Source of the DNA: Zhengitettix transpicula
Lineage: Eukaryota > Arthropoda > Insecta > Orthoptera > Tetrigidae
Assembly (NCBI GenBank): GCA_037074705.1
Contig: CM073593.1
Span: forward strand, 11,971,001 to 12,035,000
DNA length: 64,000 nt
Direction: 5' to 3'
Position numbers and translations under genes: made by a program. The notes below the pieces were generated by a model, which was not told where the DNA came from, ran no database searches, and saw nothing but the letters and a program-made list of their open reading frames with translations. Shown here in pieces: positions 10,600-21,692 of this stretch; within the stretch, counting starts at the first letter, position 1, and each line of letters starts with the position of its first letter.

Positions 10600-11830
10600 C
10601 AGGGATAAGAGATTGATAGTATTTCTATCAATGTTGTTTGTGTATAATTTCGTTTCAACCCCTTTCACGTGGGAGGGGAGCTCGCTTAAGGGTAGGGGTG
10701 GAGGGCGTTTCAGAAAATTAACGCTAAAACAACCGAGATATGAGTCAAATCGGGGTTACGGATGTCTCTGAGATTATTTATGACAACATGGGCAACGCGC
10801 TGGGGTGGGTGCCGTTGATGGGTGATTGGCTTGTCGGGGTTTTACGGGGGGAGAAATTTTCAAACTAATTAACCGGCCACATTTTGTGTCTATTTCGGGA
10901 TTAATGAAATTCGTAAACTTTCTCGACATATGCTTTGTGTAGAATTTCAACCCCTTTCGGGCTTGGGAGGGGAGCAAAGGGTGGGAGTGGAGTGGAATTA
11001 CATAAAATAACGCAAAAAACAATCGATATTGCAGTCGAACCGGGGTTATGGTTATTACTTAGTTTTTATTATGATATTCAATTTGCAGTTTAGTCCGCCA
11101 AGCGGAGGTGGGCGGGGGTGGAAATATTCAAACATGCTAAAACGGCCGATATTGAGTCAGATAAAGATCTTTCTCGGTCAAGGAGATTTGCAGTAGTATT
11201 TCCACCGATGTTCTTTGCGTATAATTTCAACCACTTTCGGCATTGTAGGGTAGCACACCCTTAGGAGTGGGTATGGACTGTTTTGATATAAAGCTAGCAA
11301 AAACCAACTGAGATTGGTGTCGAATCTGGCGTTATCGTTTTCGCTGAGTTTAATTGTAACATTTATCTTGCCGGTTAAATTGTACTTTGACCCATATGAG
11401 GCCGGTGAAAGGGGAAAACATTGTATGTTCCGCATACATATTTTGTATATGTTTTCCTTTAGAAACAAAAACACTGGGGGTAAAACACGTCTATAACCCC
11501 CACCCCTGTAGGTGTGTATGTTCCGCATAGAAATATACACGCGTGGAGAAAATTCGACCATACTTTGTACACATGTTGCTTTCAATCCGGAAACAAACAC
11601 TGTGGGGATAAAACGTGACTACCACCCGTAGGTGTGGTGGTGTAAATGTCCAAACATGTCAAAACGGCTGAAATTTGAAATAATATTTTGGGGGTCAGTG
11701 TGATTGATAATGAGATTTTTTTGTTTTTAATTTCAACCCCTTTTGGCATGAGAGGGGAGTATATTCTGGGATAGGAGTGTCAATACAGGAATTCGTCAAT
11801 ATTATTTGTAAAAGTGCCTCCATCATAAAT
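10600..11830 (-). repeat. G-type modular repeat array
   Basis: Degenerate units of roughly 250-300 bases are repeated in tandem. Each has the order TTTGTGTATAATTTCAACCCC, a G-rich block (GGGAGGGGAG...), ATAACGC...AACCGAGAT, AATCCGGGGTTATGG-like, and ATTCAAACATG...ACGGCCGATATT. Starts are near 10610, 10900 and 11190, with a further partial unit after 11690. The reverse complement of these modules occurs in the element at 38147-38912, and another array is at 18062-19230. The frames here are not genes. Confidence 0.7.
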
Positions 11831-12149
11831 CTTAAGCTTAAATAACTAATCGGACACTGTGAAAAGGTTTTTTTATTACTAATAACTACTTAATTAAATA
11901 ATTTAGCAACTTAATATATTTTTCTTTTTAAAAATGTAGCGACTGATGAAAACAGTAGCGGCAGGAATATGTATAAAATAATATAAAAATCAATCATAAG
12001 AAAATTGAAAATGCTAATTGAAGAAAGTTGCCAATAAACCGACAAAAATAATTTATAAAATACGACACAAACTTCTGCAAATTTGTCTATTAATTGTATT
12101 AGTAAACATCTAACACAGACGTTTGATAGTATCAAAAGTCAATTTTTTT
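11831..12149. other. AT-rich stretch
   Basis: Very AT-rich with no coding character. It forms the left flank of SINE-like copy S2. Confidence 0.45.
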
Positions 12150-12589
12150 TATGGTACTTGGTACTTGTCAGAAAACTCTTCTCCCGGAAGGGCGTGGGAC
12201 AAGTACCAAAGTCGCAGACCTTGGGTATACGGTAAGAGTTGTCCGCTATTCCTATTGGCATAGTCGGCCAGCTGCCTCCTAAACTGGCCAAGGCACGGAG
12301 AGGGGAAAGCTGCGACCCCACAACTAACCCCTCTCTCGCCATCGGAAGGGCTTGGGACAAGTACCAAATGCCCGACCTACCAGATGCAGGTTTTTCTAGG
12401 GTTTTCCTTGCATCACTTTTAGGCGAATTGCCGGGTAGGATCCTTAAACCATAGCCTGGGGTCCCTAGTTAACCCTTAGCTACCTTCCTCTACCCTTCCG
12501 CATCCCTCCTTTCAAATCCCTTCCTATGCTATTAAAGGGGAGTTGCCACTATGTGGATTACGCTCATGTAGCCTGTTACCCTAAAAAAA
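12150..12589 (+). mobile_element. SINE-like poly-A element, copy S2, rearranged 5' end
   Basis: Plus-strand copy ending CATGTAGCCTGTTACCCT then A9 at about 12580-12589. The first 60 bases repeat, partly inverted, a segment found later in the same element: GGAAGGGCGTGGGACAAGTA at about 12187 and a near-identical stretch at about 12342. The 5' end is therefore a template-switch or inversion product. No clear target duplication was seen. Confidence 0.75.
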
Positions 12590-13321
12590 AAGCAAAAAAA
12601 CGATAAAAAATGAGATTATTAACATAGGAAAAAACTTAGTCTTCAAATGCATGTGACGTGTATGGAGTCAGCAGTAAACTTGTTAAACGCTGCTGTAACG
12701 AAATTTCAATTACAATGCAGTTCATATTTAACTTGTAATTGCTCCCGTCCGAACTGTACGACGTTTGACCAGTAGTTTGTCATTTTTCATACAGTGTGCT
12801 TGCTGGCAACGCAAGACCGCTCAGATTAGTAAATTGTGCTTTTATCTCTGCTTGGAGAAAGCGAGTTTCCTTATAGACCACGAGAAAAACTCGTTTAAAG
12901 GGAACAGGAAACCACAAGCGGTTTAAAGAGCCTGGATGCACCTGCTCCCGTGGGAATTCGCAGCTGATAGTGCGCAAGTGCGTCTGTGGTTCACGCAACG
13001 TCCGCAGGTATCACGTTCCTTCATCCACAAACTCAAACTAAGAGATTAGTTATGGTTACGGAATTGACCTGCCAAGCCGCAGAACTTAAGCATCATTATC
13101 GCTTTCCTCGGTACAAAGTGCTCGTCATACACATTCTGTATGAATTTATTAACAATATATAACTGTATTTATATAATGCGTAATTTTAATGTATAGATTA
13201 ATAAATCATTTATGAAGACTGCAAAATGGGCTTAATTTATTATTATTATTTATCGTTATATTGATTTATTTACATTTGCGTCAAGAGCTCTGGTTATTAA
13301 CGACTCAATATTGGAAAACAT
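12590..13321. other. Non-coding stretch
   Basis: Mixed composition, including a moderately GC patch at 12780-13000. No domain, repeat partner or RNA gene was recognised. Confidence 0.4.
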
Positions 13322-13430
13322 ATTTTCCGAGTGTTTCTCTCACGCACACAAACATCCGTGCCCTCGTCGGAATTCGAACCCGGGACCTCAGAGATGTGAG
13401 GCAGTCACACTGGGGCCTCCACCACTCTAC
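13322..13430 (-). mobile_element. tRNA-derived SINE, copy T2
   Basis: The minus strand carries the B box GGTTCGAATTC (13380-13370) inside GAGGTCCCGGGTTCGAATT, preceded by CTGCCTCACATCTCTGAGG and followed by TGTGTGCGTGAGAGAAAC, as in copy T3. The A-box region is degenerate. Confidence 0.7.
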
Positions 13431-13744
13431 GTCAATTTATTATTATAACATATTCTTTCATCGTTAACCAATTTACAAATTGATGAATAGTTGAAGTGTA
13501 ACAAGAAAAGACTTTTCTTTTTTTTTAATTTTGCTTGTTAGTCGCTCTTCTTTGGTATCTGTCTACTTTCGTCTTTATATATTCTAGTGAACACTTTTAA
13601 TTAAATTAACGAGGATGGAAATTGAAATTAAACTAAACTTTTTTTAAAAGATAAAAAGATTATTTATTTGACAAATTTGATTTTCGTTGAAGTTACATTT
13701 TATATTTTTAAGGAAGTTCCTGGCGCTTTTATGAGAATATAAAT
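13431..13744. other. AT-rich stretch
   Basis: Nothing recognised. It may be the far part of the J-type repeat that follows. Confidence 0.35.
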
Positions 13745-14698
13745 TTCAGGGCCACTTAAAGGGCCTCTAATGAAGACTGTGATTTACAATTTTCAACAAG
13801 TTACAAAATGCAAAACATTAATTTAAATTGACAATAACAAAATTTTATACCAACAACAAAAACTAAAGAAATCTGAAAATTCTGACAAAGCTATAGAAAT
13901 ATCTGTCATAGTTATACAAATATGGCGGTAAACGATATTTCCGTAAAGGTTTACAAAATGAAGGGTTTTTTACATACAATTTATTTAGAGCTGTTTGTGC
14001 ACACGTGATTATTTTAATTTTTATTTGAACACTATTTTTAATGACAGGCCACAGCACTGATTTTATTATCGTCTCACTTTTCGTCGTAACACTTCCCGAC
14101 TCTTTCGGTGCATTTCTATTTTATTGTCGTACATATAGTCACATTCAGTATTGCTGTATAAAAGCTTTAATAGAAAAAAATAATGATATTCAGCCCATAC
14201 TTTGCTGAATTGGAACACCACAGACCATGCTCCCAGAATATACATAACTGACTATTTTTCACAAACGCACACACACACTCGGACTGTTTTCTGTTTGATT
14301 GACTCCGCCAATTTTTTTTAAAAGTAACAGGCTACATGGTGGCAACTCCCCTTTAATAGCATAGGAATGGATTTGAAAGGGGGGATTCGGAAGTGTAGAG
14401 GAAGGCAGCCAAGGGTTAACTAGGGCCCCCGGGCTGTAGTTTAAGGATCCTACCCGGCATTCGCCTAAAACTAATGCAGGACAAACCCTAGAAAACCTGG
14501 ATCAGGTAGGTCGGGCATTCATCAAAGTTCTGATGGTGTTATATACGCTTTATCGACAACAATTCGTACTACCCATTATCGTCTCTACATTCTCGCGCCA
14601 AACAATGCTGTTCTTTACAATGCTCGGCCTCAAAGTTACGCCCCCAATAATAAAAAAACAATTTAAATAAATCATTTAATTACAGATTTGTAATCTCT

Positions 14699-14700
<2 letters not shown>
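13745..14700 (-). repeat. J-type repeat, copy 1 (interrupted by SINE-like copy S3)
   Basis: It matches 36783-37568 in order (for example AAAGGGCCTCTAAT, then AATTGACAATAACAAAATTTT, later TTTGTGCAC) and its end matches 57797-57940 (GCCTCAA..TTACGC..CAATAAT). In all three places it abuts a (TA)n tract. On the minus strand it lies downstream of an LTR, primer-binding site and leader, so it may be interior of that LTR element or a second LTR-like sequence. Confidence 0.6.
14318..14520 (-). mobile_element. SINE-like poly-A element, copy S3 (5'-truncated)
   Basis: The 3' half of the family: minus-strand poly-A at 14318-14325, through the AGGATCC block, to GGTCGGGCATT. It sits inside J-type repeat copy 1, so it is younger than that repeat. 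No clear target duplication was seen. Confidence 0.75.

Positions 14701-14701
<1 letters not shown>

Positions 14702-14744
<43 letters not shown>
14702..14744. repeat. (TA)n microsatellite
   Basis: An uninterrupted TA tract of about 43 bases between J-type repeat copy 1 and the leader of LTR-A copy 1. Confidence 0.9.
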
Positions 14745-14750
<6 letters not shown>

Positions 14751-14790
14751 GTAATGAATACAAATGAAAGAAATTTAATATAAATACAAT

Positions 14791-15713
14791 GCCTCACGTT
14801 CAGGCGCCAAATTGTGGTAATCAGTTAATGACATTAAAATAATCCCTACGATAGAGCAACAATTTGTACTAATTTAAATATTAAATGAAAGGATGCTTTA
14901 ATAATAATTAAGATTTTTCAATTAACAAACAAATTGATTTATTAATCCACAAATAGTTAATTTTACAAATGTTATTTTATAATAGTAATCACGTAATTAA
15001 CTTTAAATTTATATTAATGATTAGTGTTTTACAATCAAAATTTTACTCTCTCTCAGGGTCTTTACTGCGCCTTTAAATAAATAAAATATTTGTTAACAAT
15101 CAAATTTTCTATGTGTTATTTACAATGCAAACATAAAATGTTAACTTTAAATTATAAACGATATTCGAAAACCGAAGCAATGGTTTACAAATATGAATTT
15201 AGTGAAATTGTAACGTACAGTTTCTGGATATCAGGGCAATTTGGCTCGTTCATCGCTTACAGACACATTACACTTTAAAACAGGCCATTTTTTAACATTG
15301 ACTCTAATTATGACTGTTGGTTTGACAAAGTTGATACTCTGTTCGTTAAGGAAATGTAGTTCGAACGTTCTGAAGACTATTAAACATCGGATGCAATTAT
15401 TTGGCCTCCCAACATCGAAACAATGGTCTAATTCTGCAATATCTCGACGACTTTACTGTCCATATTTCTGCGAAGACTCCTTTACTCTGCAATAATTCAA
15501 CAAATTTATTCTGAAATCTCTCCACGAAGACTTTACACAGCTATATTTTGACGAAGACCCATTGCTATAATTCAACAACAGCTATATTCTACTATGCTTC
15601 GACGACGACTGGCCACACCACGTTCTAGCAAAAACCAACAGCCTACAATACCTTCAACCTGTGGCATTATTGTCCATTCTTGTGTGCAACTTGCGTGTTT
15701 TTTGCCGCTAACA
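14791..15713 (-). mobile_element. LTR-A copy 1 with primer-binding site
   Basis: On the minus strand the LTR opens TGTTAGCGGC at 15713 and closes ACCACA at about 14813 (about 900 bases, TG...CA). Next comes TTGGCGCCTGAACGTGAGGC (14810-14791), a tRNA primer-binding site. Copies LTR-A2 (15822) and LTR-A3 (35557) share the opening TGTTAGCGG and the position of the primer-binding site. No gag/pol remains next to it. Confidence 0.7.
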
Positions 15714-15821
15714 ATTCGAGTCCAAGTTTTTAATTATTAATTAATAATTACCTTTTAATTACCACTAATATATATTGTAATACCAATTAAACAGGCTATT
15801 AATTGTTTTTAATAATTAAAT

Positions 15822-16786
15822 TGTTAGCGGTACGAATGCGTAAATGCGACAATCAAAGCGGGTTTTTTCTGTTGTTTAACAATGGAAACTGGAAAACCGC
15901 ACGCTTGGAGAACAGTCAGTCTGCACGCAGATACGAGACAGAACGGTCCACATAAAGTAATAACACAGTAAAATTTACTAACATAAAAGCAGGAATAGTG
16001 TTATCCAGGAGGTCCAACGGGGATATATGATAATTTATATAAAACGCGAGTAAGCAGTTTGGCGGAGAGACACATAAAATCGCAATTTGGAAGCAGAAGT
16101 TTTTGCTGCCCAAATTGAAGTAATTGTCGCATCGAGACACTTTGAAGAAATCTACATCCGGCAACCGGCTGAGGGTGGAATAATCCAGATTCTCGGATAG
16201 CAGAGACACGAGAGGGCAACGACCACGTGTATTCAAATTCTAAAGTGTAGAATCAGTGAGTAATGAATGGCCTGTTTTAGTGAGTGTTAAATTCAAGCAA
16301 GAAGAATCCAAACTGGTACCATAAATACTGTCGTGAGCACAAGACAATTATTACTAATTGTAAACGATAATTAAAGGGTATAGTAAGATTTCTTTCGCGT
16401 TTTTCCTTTCTTTCGTTGTTTTTTGTTTCTAATATTTTAATTTTGTATTCCTTTAACTTCAATGAATTGAATTGTTAATGTTTTAATTGTAGTGTTCTTA
16501 TTATCAAACCCAGCTATGACCCTGAGATATAGAGATTCGACGAATTTGATTGTAATGATATAAGAACAGTATTTTAATAAAATGTCACGAATTAATAAAT
16601 GAAAAATGAAAGTATTTGCTGTTAACTGGATGAAATTCGGCGTGCAAAATAGATCTTATACAATGTAAAGTTATCAACAATAATAATTTTTTAAAATTTA
16701 AATCTTAAATTAATTTTGTTAATTATTTCAATGATTTAAGACCACCTTTTTTAATCATAATATATTTGACGTCTTCAACGTGTGGC
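15822..16786 (+). mobile_element. LTR-A copy 2 with decayed primer-binding site
   Basis: It opens TGTTAGCGGTAC at 15822 and ends near 16762 (TTTTTTAATCATAATA), 941 bases long and so equal in length to LTR-A3, whose end is TTTTTAATCATAACA. Positions 16767-16786 align with the primer-binding site of LTR-A3 but carry several substitutions. It points away from LTR-A1, with 108 bases between the two LTR starts. The frames at 15916-16236 lie inside the LTR. Confidence 0.65.
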
Positions 16787-16914
16787 TAACTATCATTCAG
16801 ATTTTAATTATTTTTTTTGTGTTAATTAATTCATTTAATGAACCCTATTAAGGTTTATTACATAAATAGCTTCATCAACGTTGGGCAAAATTAATCGTTA
16901 ACCTATTGTTGTTT

Positions 16915-16918
<4 letters not shown>

Positions 16919-16973
<55 letters not shown>
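16919..16973. repeat. (TA)n microsatellite
   Basis: A TA tract of about 55 bases, some 130 bases downstream of the primer-binding site of LTR-A2 and directly beside a SINE end. Confidence 0.9.
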
Positions 16974-16975
<2 letters not shown>

Positions 16976-16979
16976 AAAC

Positions 16980-17109
16980 CGCTCAGATTATTGTTGGGTG
17001 ACTGATTTGACGAGTTTCTCTCGCGCACACATGCCCTAGCCCGGATTCGAACCCGGGACCTCTGTGTTGCGAGGCAATCACGCTGACCCCTACACCACAG
17101 GAGGTCGGC
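16980..17109 (-). mobile_element. tRNA-derived SINE, copy T3
   Basis: Minus strand: A box TGGTGTAGGGG, B box GGTTCGAATCC (perfect match to the consensus), then a body with GCGCGAGAGAAACTCGTCAA and ATCAGTCACCCAAC leading into the (TA)n tract. Best preserved of the three copies. Confidence 0.85.
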
Positions 17110-18061
17110 TCCTTAATCTTATTCATATTGCAGACAACGGAATACACGAAAAGAACCGGAGGCTGTCCGTGTATTATTACTACAATAAATTTAAACAAAT
17201 ATCGACTAAACTAGTTATTTATTGACAGAATTCCTCTTATATGCTATACTATTGTTGGTAAGGTTCTGTTTAAATATACGTATTACGTTTCTAAAATCCC
17301 ATCTCACAACCAAAAATTCAATCCCTGAAATATATATAACTATGTCTTCCAGCGATGTGCTCTTATTTACGTACCTAATAATCATAAACATGTTTAAACA
17401 ACATATGATACAGTTCAGGGATAAGATTTTGTTTTAACTGCATTTTGTAAGATTCGCTACCCTTGGTAGTTAATTTGTGAAGTGTATTGTGGTTCATAGG
17501 TTGTATGAAATAATGAAGGGTTCTTACTTCTTTAATCAAAAGCTGCAATTGAACAACATGTATTGTCCTCGTGGTTTGAATGGAATAATAAAGCCCCTTT
17601 GTTCGCACACAAAAATAGATCACGTCGAATGTACTTCTAGTAGGTGAGAAGGCCAACGGAAATTCACCTGCAGCCAGTAGAGCACGCCACTTCCGCTGGG
17701 CGCAGGAAGCAAGCCCTTTGGAACAGGAAGCTCCGGTGTCATCGTACAGATTTCGCAGGTTCGTTGTCCCTCTATTCCTTGCACAAGACAAAGCCTCGCT
17801 GTATCAAAGGGCTTACACTCATTCTCTTTCCCCTCGCTTTCTTCATAACTTATCGTTTGTCTACCTGGATCATTAATTAATTCAATAGCTGAATCTCAAT
17901 TTATAGATATACGGTTACATTAGTATCCAGTTATTCAAGAGGGTATCATAGTAGTGTTCCGAACTCAAAATATTTTTTAAAAATATAAATATTTAGAAAT
18001 TAGAAGGAAAGATTACTTGTCATTTCACTTTAATCCCATGAAAAATAAGAAAATTTCAGGA
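17110..18061. other. Mostly AT-rich; GC-richer coding-like patch at 17645-17875
   Basis: From about 17646 one plus frame is open to about 17876, encoding EKANGNSPAASRARHF..., ...SSYRFRRFVVPLFLAQ... The base use is unlike the flanks and looks coding. I do not recognise the protein. It could be a fragment of an uncharacterised repeat protein or an old exon. Confidence 0.3.
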
Positions 18062-19230
18062 ATGTAGGCTACAAATCTACACGCCCGTGGAGAAAATTTC
18101 ACCAAATTTCTTACACGTGTTCTTCGCGAACACTGTCGGAGTGAGACACGTCTACCACCTCCAGAAGCGGGGTTGTAAATATTCAAACATGTTTAACAAC
18201 CAATATTTGAGATTTTTTTAAACTTTTTCAATCTAGGTCGATATTTGCTTTTAATAAATATTTTTAGAATGAATTAGATTGATAGTATTTCTACGACTTT
18301 GTTTGTGTATAATTTCGGGAGGGACGCACGGAGAGGGGTAGGGGTGGAGGAAAGCTACAAGAAAATAACGTGAAAACATCCGAAATTCGAGACAAATTCA
18401 GGGTTATGAATGCCGCTGAAATTATTTATAACAACCTGGGATCAATGACACTCGTAATATTTTTAAATATATTCTGTGTATAATTACAACCCCCATCGGC
18501 TGGGGAGGAGAGAACCATGAATGCTAGGGTGGATTTGCATTAAATAAAAATAACGCAAAAAACCGAGACTGGAGTCGAATCCGGGGTTATGGCTGTAGCT
18601 GAGATTAATTATGACATTGAACTTGCAGTTTAATCCCAGGGGTGGGGCTGAAGGGTGGTGGAAATTATCAAACATGTTGATCGGCCGATATTTGCGTCCA
18701 ATAAATATTTTGCGGTATCATTTAAATGATTAAATAATTAATATTTCGGTAGATATTATCTGTGTATAATTTCAAGCCCTATCGGCATGGGATGGGAGCA
18801 TACTTCGGGGTTGGTGTTTGGTGGAGCGTTACATGAAAATAACGCGAATAGACCGAAATTAGAGTCAATTCTGGGGTTATGGATGTCGATTAGTTATGGA
18901 TTTCATTGTGACAAATGGTGGGGTTGTGGTGTGGGGGGGGGGGGGGGGGGGTGTCTGGGCGGTGGTATAAATTTTCAAGCAATGTAACCGGCCGATTTTT
19001 GCGTGGAATAAATACTTTTTGTTTAACCCACAGTATCGGAGGTGGAAATTTTCGAACATGTTCAAAACGGCGATATATTCGTCGAATAAAACTATGTCAG
19101 GTTCATTGAGTTCAACTAGTTTCGGATTTAGGGATAATGGTCGAGTTGCGTTAGATAAAAATAACTCAAAAGCTACCTAGATTCGAGTCAAGTCGCAGTT
19201 TATGGATGAACTCCGGGCACCTATAATATT
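18062..19230 (-). repeat. G-type modular repeat array
   Basis: Same modules as 10600-11830, beginning with CTACACGCCCGTGGAGAAAA, TTCACCAAATTTCTTACACG and GAGACACGTCTACCACC. These match the reverse complement of about 38620-38720. Units start near 18270, 18470 and 18755. It contains a 19-base G run. Confidence 0.7.
18933..18951 (+). repeat. Poly-G tract, 19 G
   Basis: Nineteen consecutive G within a GT-rich stretch. It could form a G-quadruplex and is also prone to sequencing length error. Confidence 0.85.
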
Positions 19231-20304
19231 TTCTTGTGTTAATGGCGTATTAGTTCTAAACCAAACCTTCTTAAAACAGTTTTGTTTATCGTTAAGTAAA
19301 CGTCGTGAATATTCAAAAGTCAATTGCTTTTAAACATTATTTAGTTATGAGTAAAAATATTTGCAACGGGGTAAACTTGAACTGTTTACATGTGGGGAGT
19401 GTCGTCAGTACAAAACGACACACGTTTGTGTTTCAAAGGAGCTGCAAGGCGACAGAGTGTCTAACACAGAAGGGGCGCGTGTCAACACACAAACATAACA
19501 ACAATGTATAACCATAACAAGGAAAGATCAATTCGTCTGAAAGTACAGACTTGCTAGATTATTTTTTGTCGCTGTATTTTTGTTGCTATATTTCGTTGAG
19601 TCACCTTTTTGTCTTCAAATTGCGGTGATTGTTCTTGGCACTGACTCCAGGAGATGTTGAAATTTCTTGATTGGGTTCAGATCTTCTTATTCTGGGGTCT
19701 ATCTAATTAAGGTAAAGCCTTTCTCATGTTCCTCAAACCACCCTGATATTACATGTAGATTATGTTAAATTCACCGCGCTCGAAATTTTTAATATTTTCA
19801 TATTTAACATCCAATCACATGTCTGTCGGTAGTGCCTAAAACAATTTACGAGCTTCAATGGTAAATATACCCCAAAAAATATTAAATATATATACAAAAT
19901 AATTTTCTTGGAAATAAAAATGTGGAAAAGTGGGCTGTAGAGAATCACACATCTTTATATAAACTAAAAGTGATCCGAAAACAATTTTATAAAGGATGTA
20001 TAAAATATAATAATTATGATATCGTATAGATCAACAGGGTACTTTGCGAAGCTAAATATGGGTTGCAGTCAACATCTATTAGTAGAACGTATTATTTGTG
20101 GGATTTTAAAGACGAGAATAATAGAACATTATTGAACTTAGAAAGACAGAAATAATTGAGCATTGAATTAATAACTGTTTAATAGACAGGAAGTTATTAT
20201 ATTAATTGAACAAGCAGATATACGTAAAAGGTAAAAATTGTTTGACACATAGCTTTTTAGATTCAAATTGAATAATGATTAATTTTGGTACAAAAAAGAA
20301 ATAT
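19231..20304. other. AT-rich stretch
   Basis: No gene or repeat shared within the window was seen. A short GC-richer patch at 19370-19500 has a 68-codon frame with no motif. Confidence 0.4.
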
Positions 20305-20497
20305 TTAAATAAATAAACGTCAGCCAATTTTAAGTCAGAAAAATAATTTATTAATGTAAATATTTCGGCCACGGCTGTCCGCAGAGATTGACCTGTATAT
20401 AAAAAAAATTATTTCACCAAATAATAGAGGAAACTTTCAATTTTACATTAATAAATTCTTTTTTCTGACGTAAAATTGGCTGATGTTTATTTATTTA
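20305..20497. mobile_element. Foldback MITE, type E
   Basis: Arms 20305-20360 and 20442-20497 are inverted copies (AATAAACGTCAGCCAATTTT / AAAATTGGCTGATGTTTATT, continuing to TTTATTAATGTAAA). The loop is 81 bases. No coding sequence. Confidence 0.85.
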
Positions 20498-21100
20498 TTA
20501 GTTTTCTGAATATTCAGAATATTTTTTATATCATTACGAAATTATTTTATTCTAACAGGTTTTACATTTCTATATCATTTTTAATATAAAATAACTAAAT
20601 TAAAGGCTCATATATTTTTACAAAATTTTGTTAATATTATTACATTTATCGTTCACACGTATATATTTTATAAATATATTTTCAAAACTATTAAAGTGCA
20701 TTTAAAATATTTCCTTTCAAATTATTTGTAGTAAGTTTAAAGATAACAATGGGGTTATTTGAATTTTTGAATAATATTCATATTTTAAACTGGTATGATT
20801 ATTCATACAATAAATTTCAAGTTCAACATATTTCGATTTGTCTTTCTTTTCTTATTTTCAATCATATTTCATTTTAACGTCTCGTTCTAATTAACGACAC
20901 TTTTTATTTTTATAAAGAAATTTAGAAATCATAAACGAATCACAGTGTTGTTAAATAATTTATTATTATTATTATAATTTAATTATGAAAAGTCTGTTAA
21001 CGTGATTTTAAATACCTATATTTATTTACAATCGCCTTGAGAAAAATGAAACCAATCAGTTATTATGTGAATTCTGTTGTATATATTTGCGTAGATAAAT
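20498..21100. other. AT-rich stretch
   Basis: Nothing recognised. It flanks SINE-like copy S4. Confidence 0.4.
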
Positions 21101-21692
21101 TATTTGACTCCATAAGCCAGGTCTGCGAGGGCTATTCTCTCGCACGCAATACCTGCGAGGGATGTTCTCTCGCAGGCAGAACCTTGTAGGAAAGACAGGG
21201 AGGGCTATCTTTGGGGATGCATTTTCCTCTCTCCGTTTTTGAAATAAAGTTCCCACAAGCCGCGGAACCTCGGCCTGTTTTGAGAGGTGTATGTCCCGGG
21301 GTCAGAGACTTGGGCATGCGGTAAGAGTTTCTCTCTGTTCCCATTGGAACAGTCGGCCAGCTGCCTCCAAAACTGGTCGAGGTACGGAGAAGGAAATGCT
21401 GCGTCTCCACAGAAAACTCTTCAGCCGCTATCGGAAGGGCGTGGGACAAGTACCAAATGACCGACATACCTGATGCAGGTTTTTCTAGGGTTTTCCCTGC
21501 ATTACTTTTAGGCGAATGCCGAGTAGGATCCTTAAACTATAGCCCGGAGGCCCTAGTTAACACTTGGTTACCTTCCTCTACCCTTCCGCACCCCCCTTTC
21601 AAATCCTTTCCTACGCTATTAAAGGGGAGTTGCCACCATGTGGATTACCCTCATGTAGCCTGTTACCCTAAAAAAAATATTTGACTCCATAA
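21101..21692 (+). mobile_element. SINE-like poly-A element, copy S4, full length, perfect target duplication
   Basis: The element is 21116-21677 (562 bases), between perfect 15-base duplications TATTTGACTCCATAA at 21101-21115 and 21678-21692. The 5' end carries CTGCGAGG...TCTCTCGCA and CCTGCGAG...CTCTCGCAGG inverted pairs. The 3' end is TAGCCTGTTACCCTA7. No A or B box for RNA polymerase III was found in the head. The perfect duplication suggests a fairly young insertion. The reading frames inside are not conserved as intact ORFs between copies. Confidence 0.9.

Noticed and set aside
16980..17109. Functional tRNA gene
   Set aside because: Perfect A and B boxes, but the acceptor ends do not pair as a tRNA and the sequence continues into a shared SINE body.
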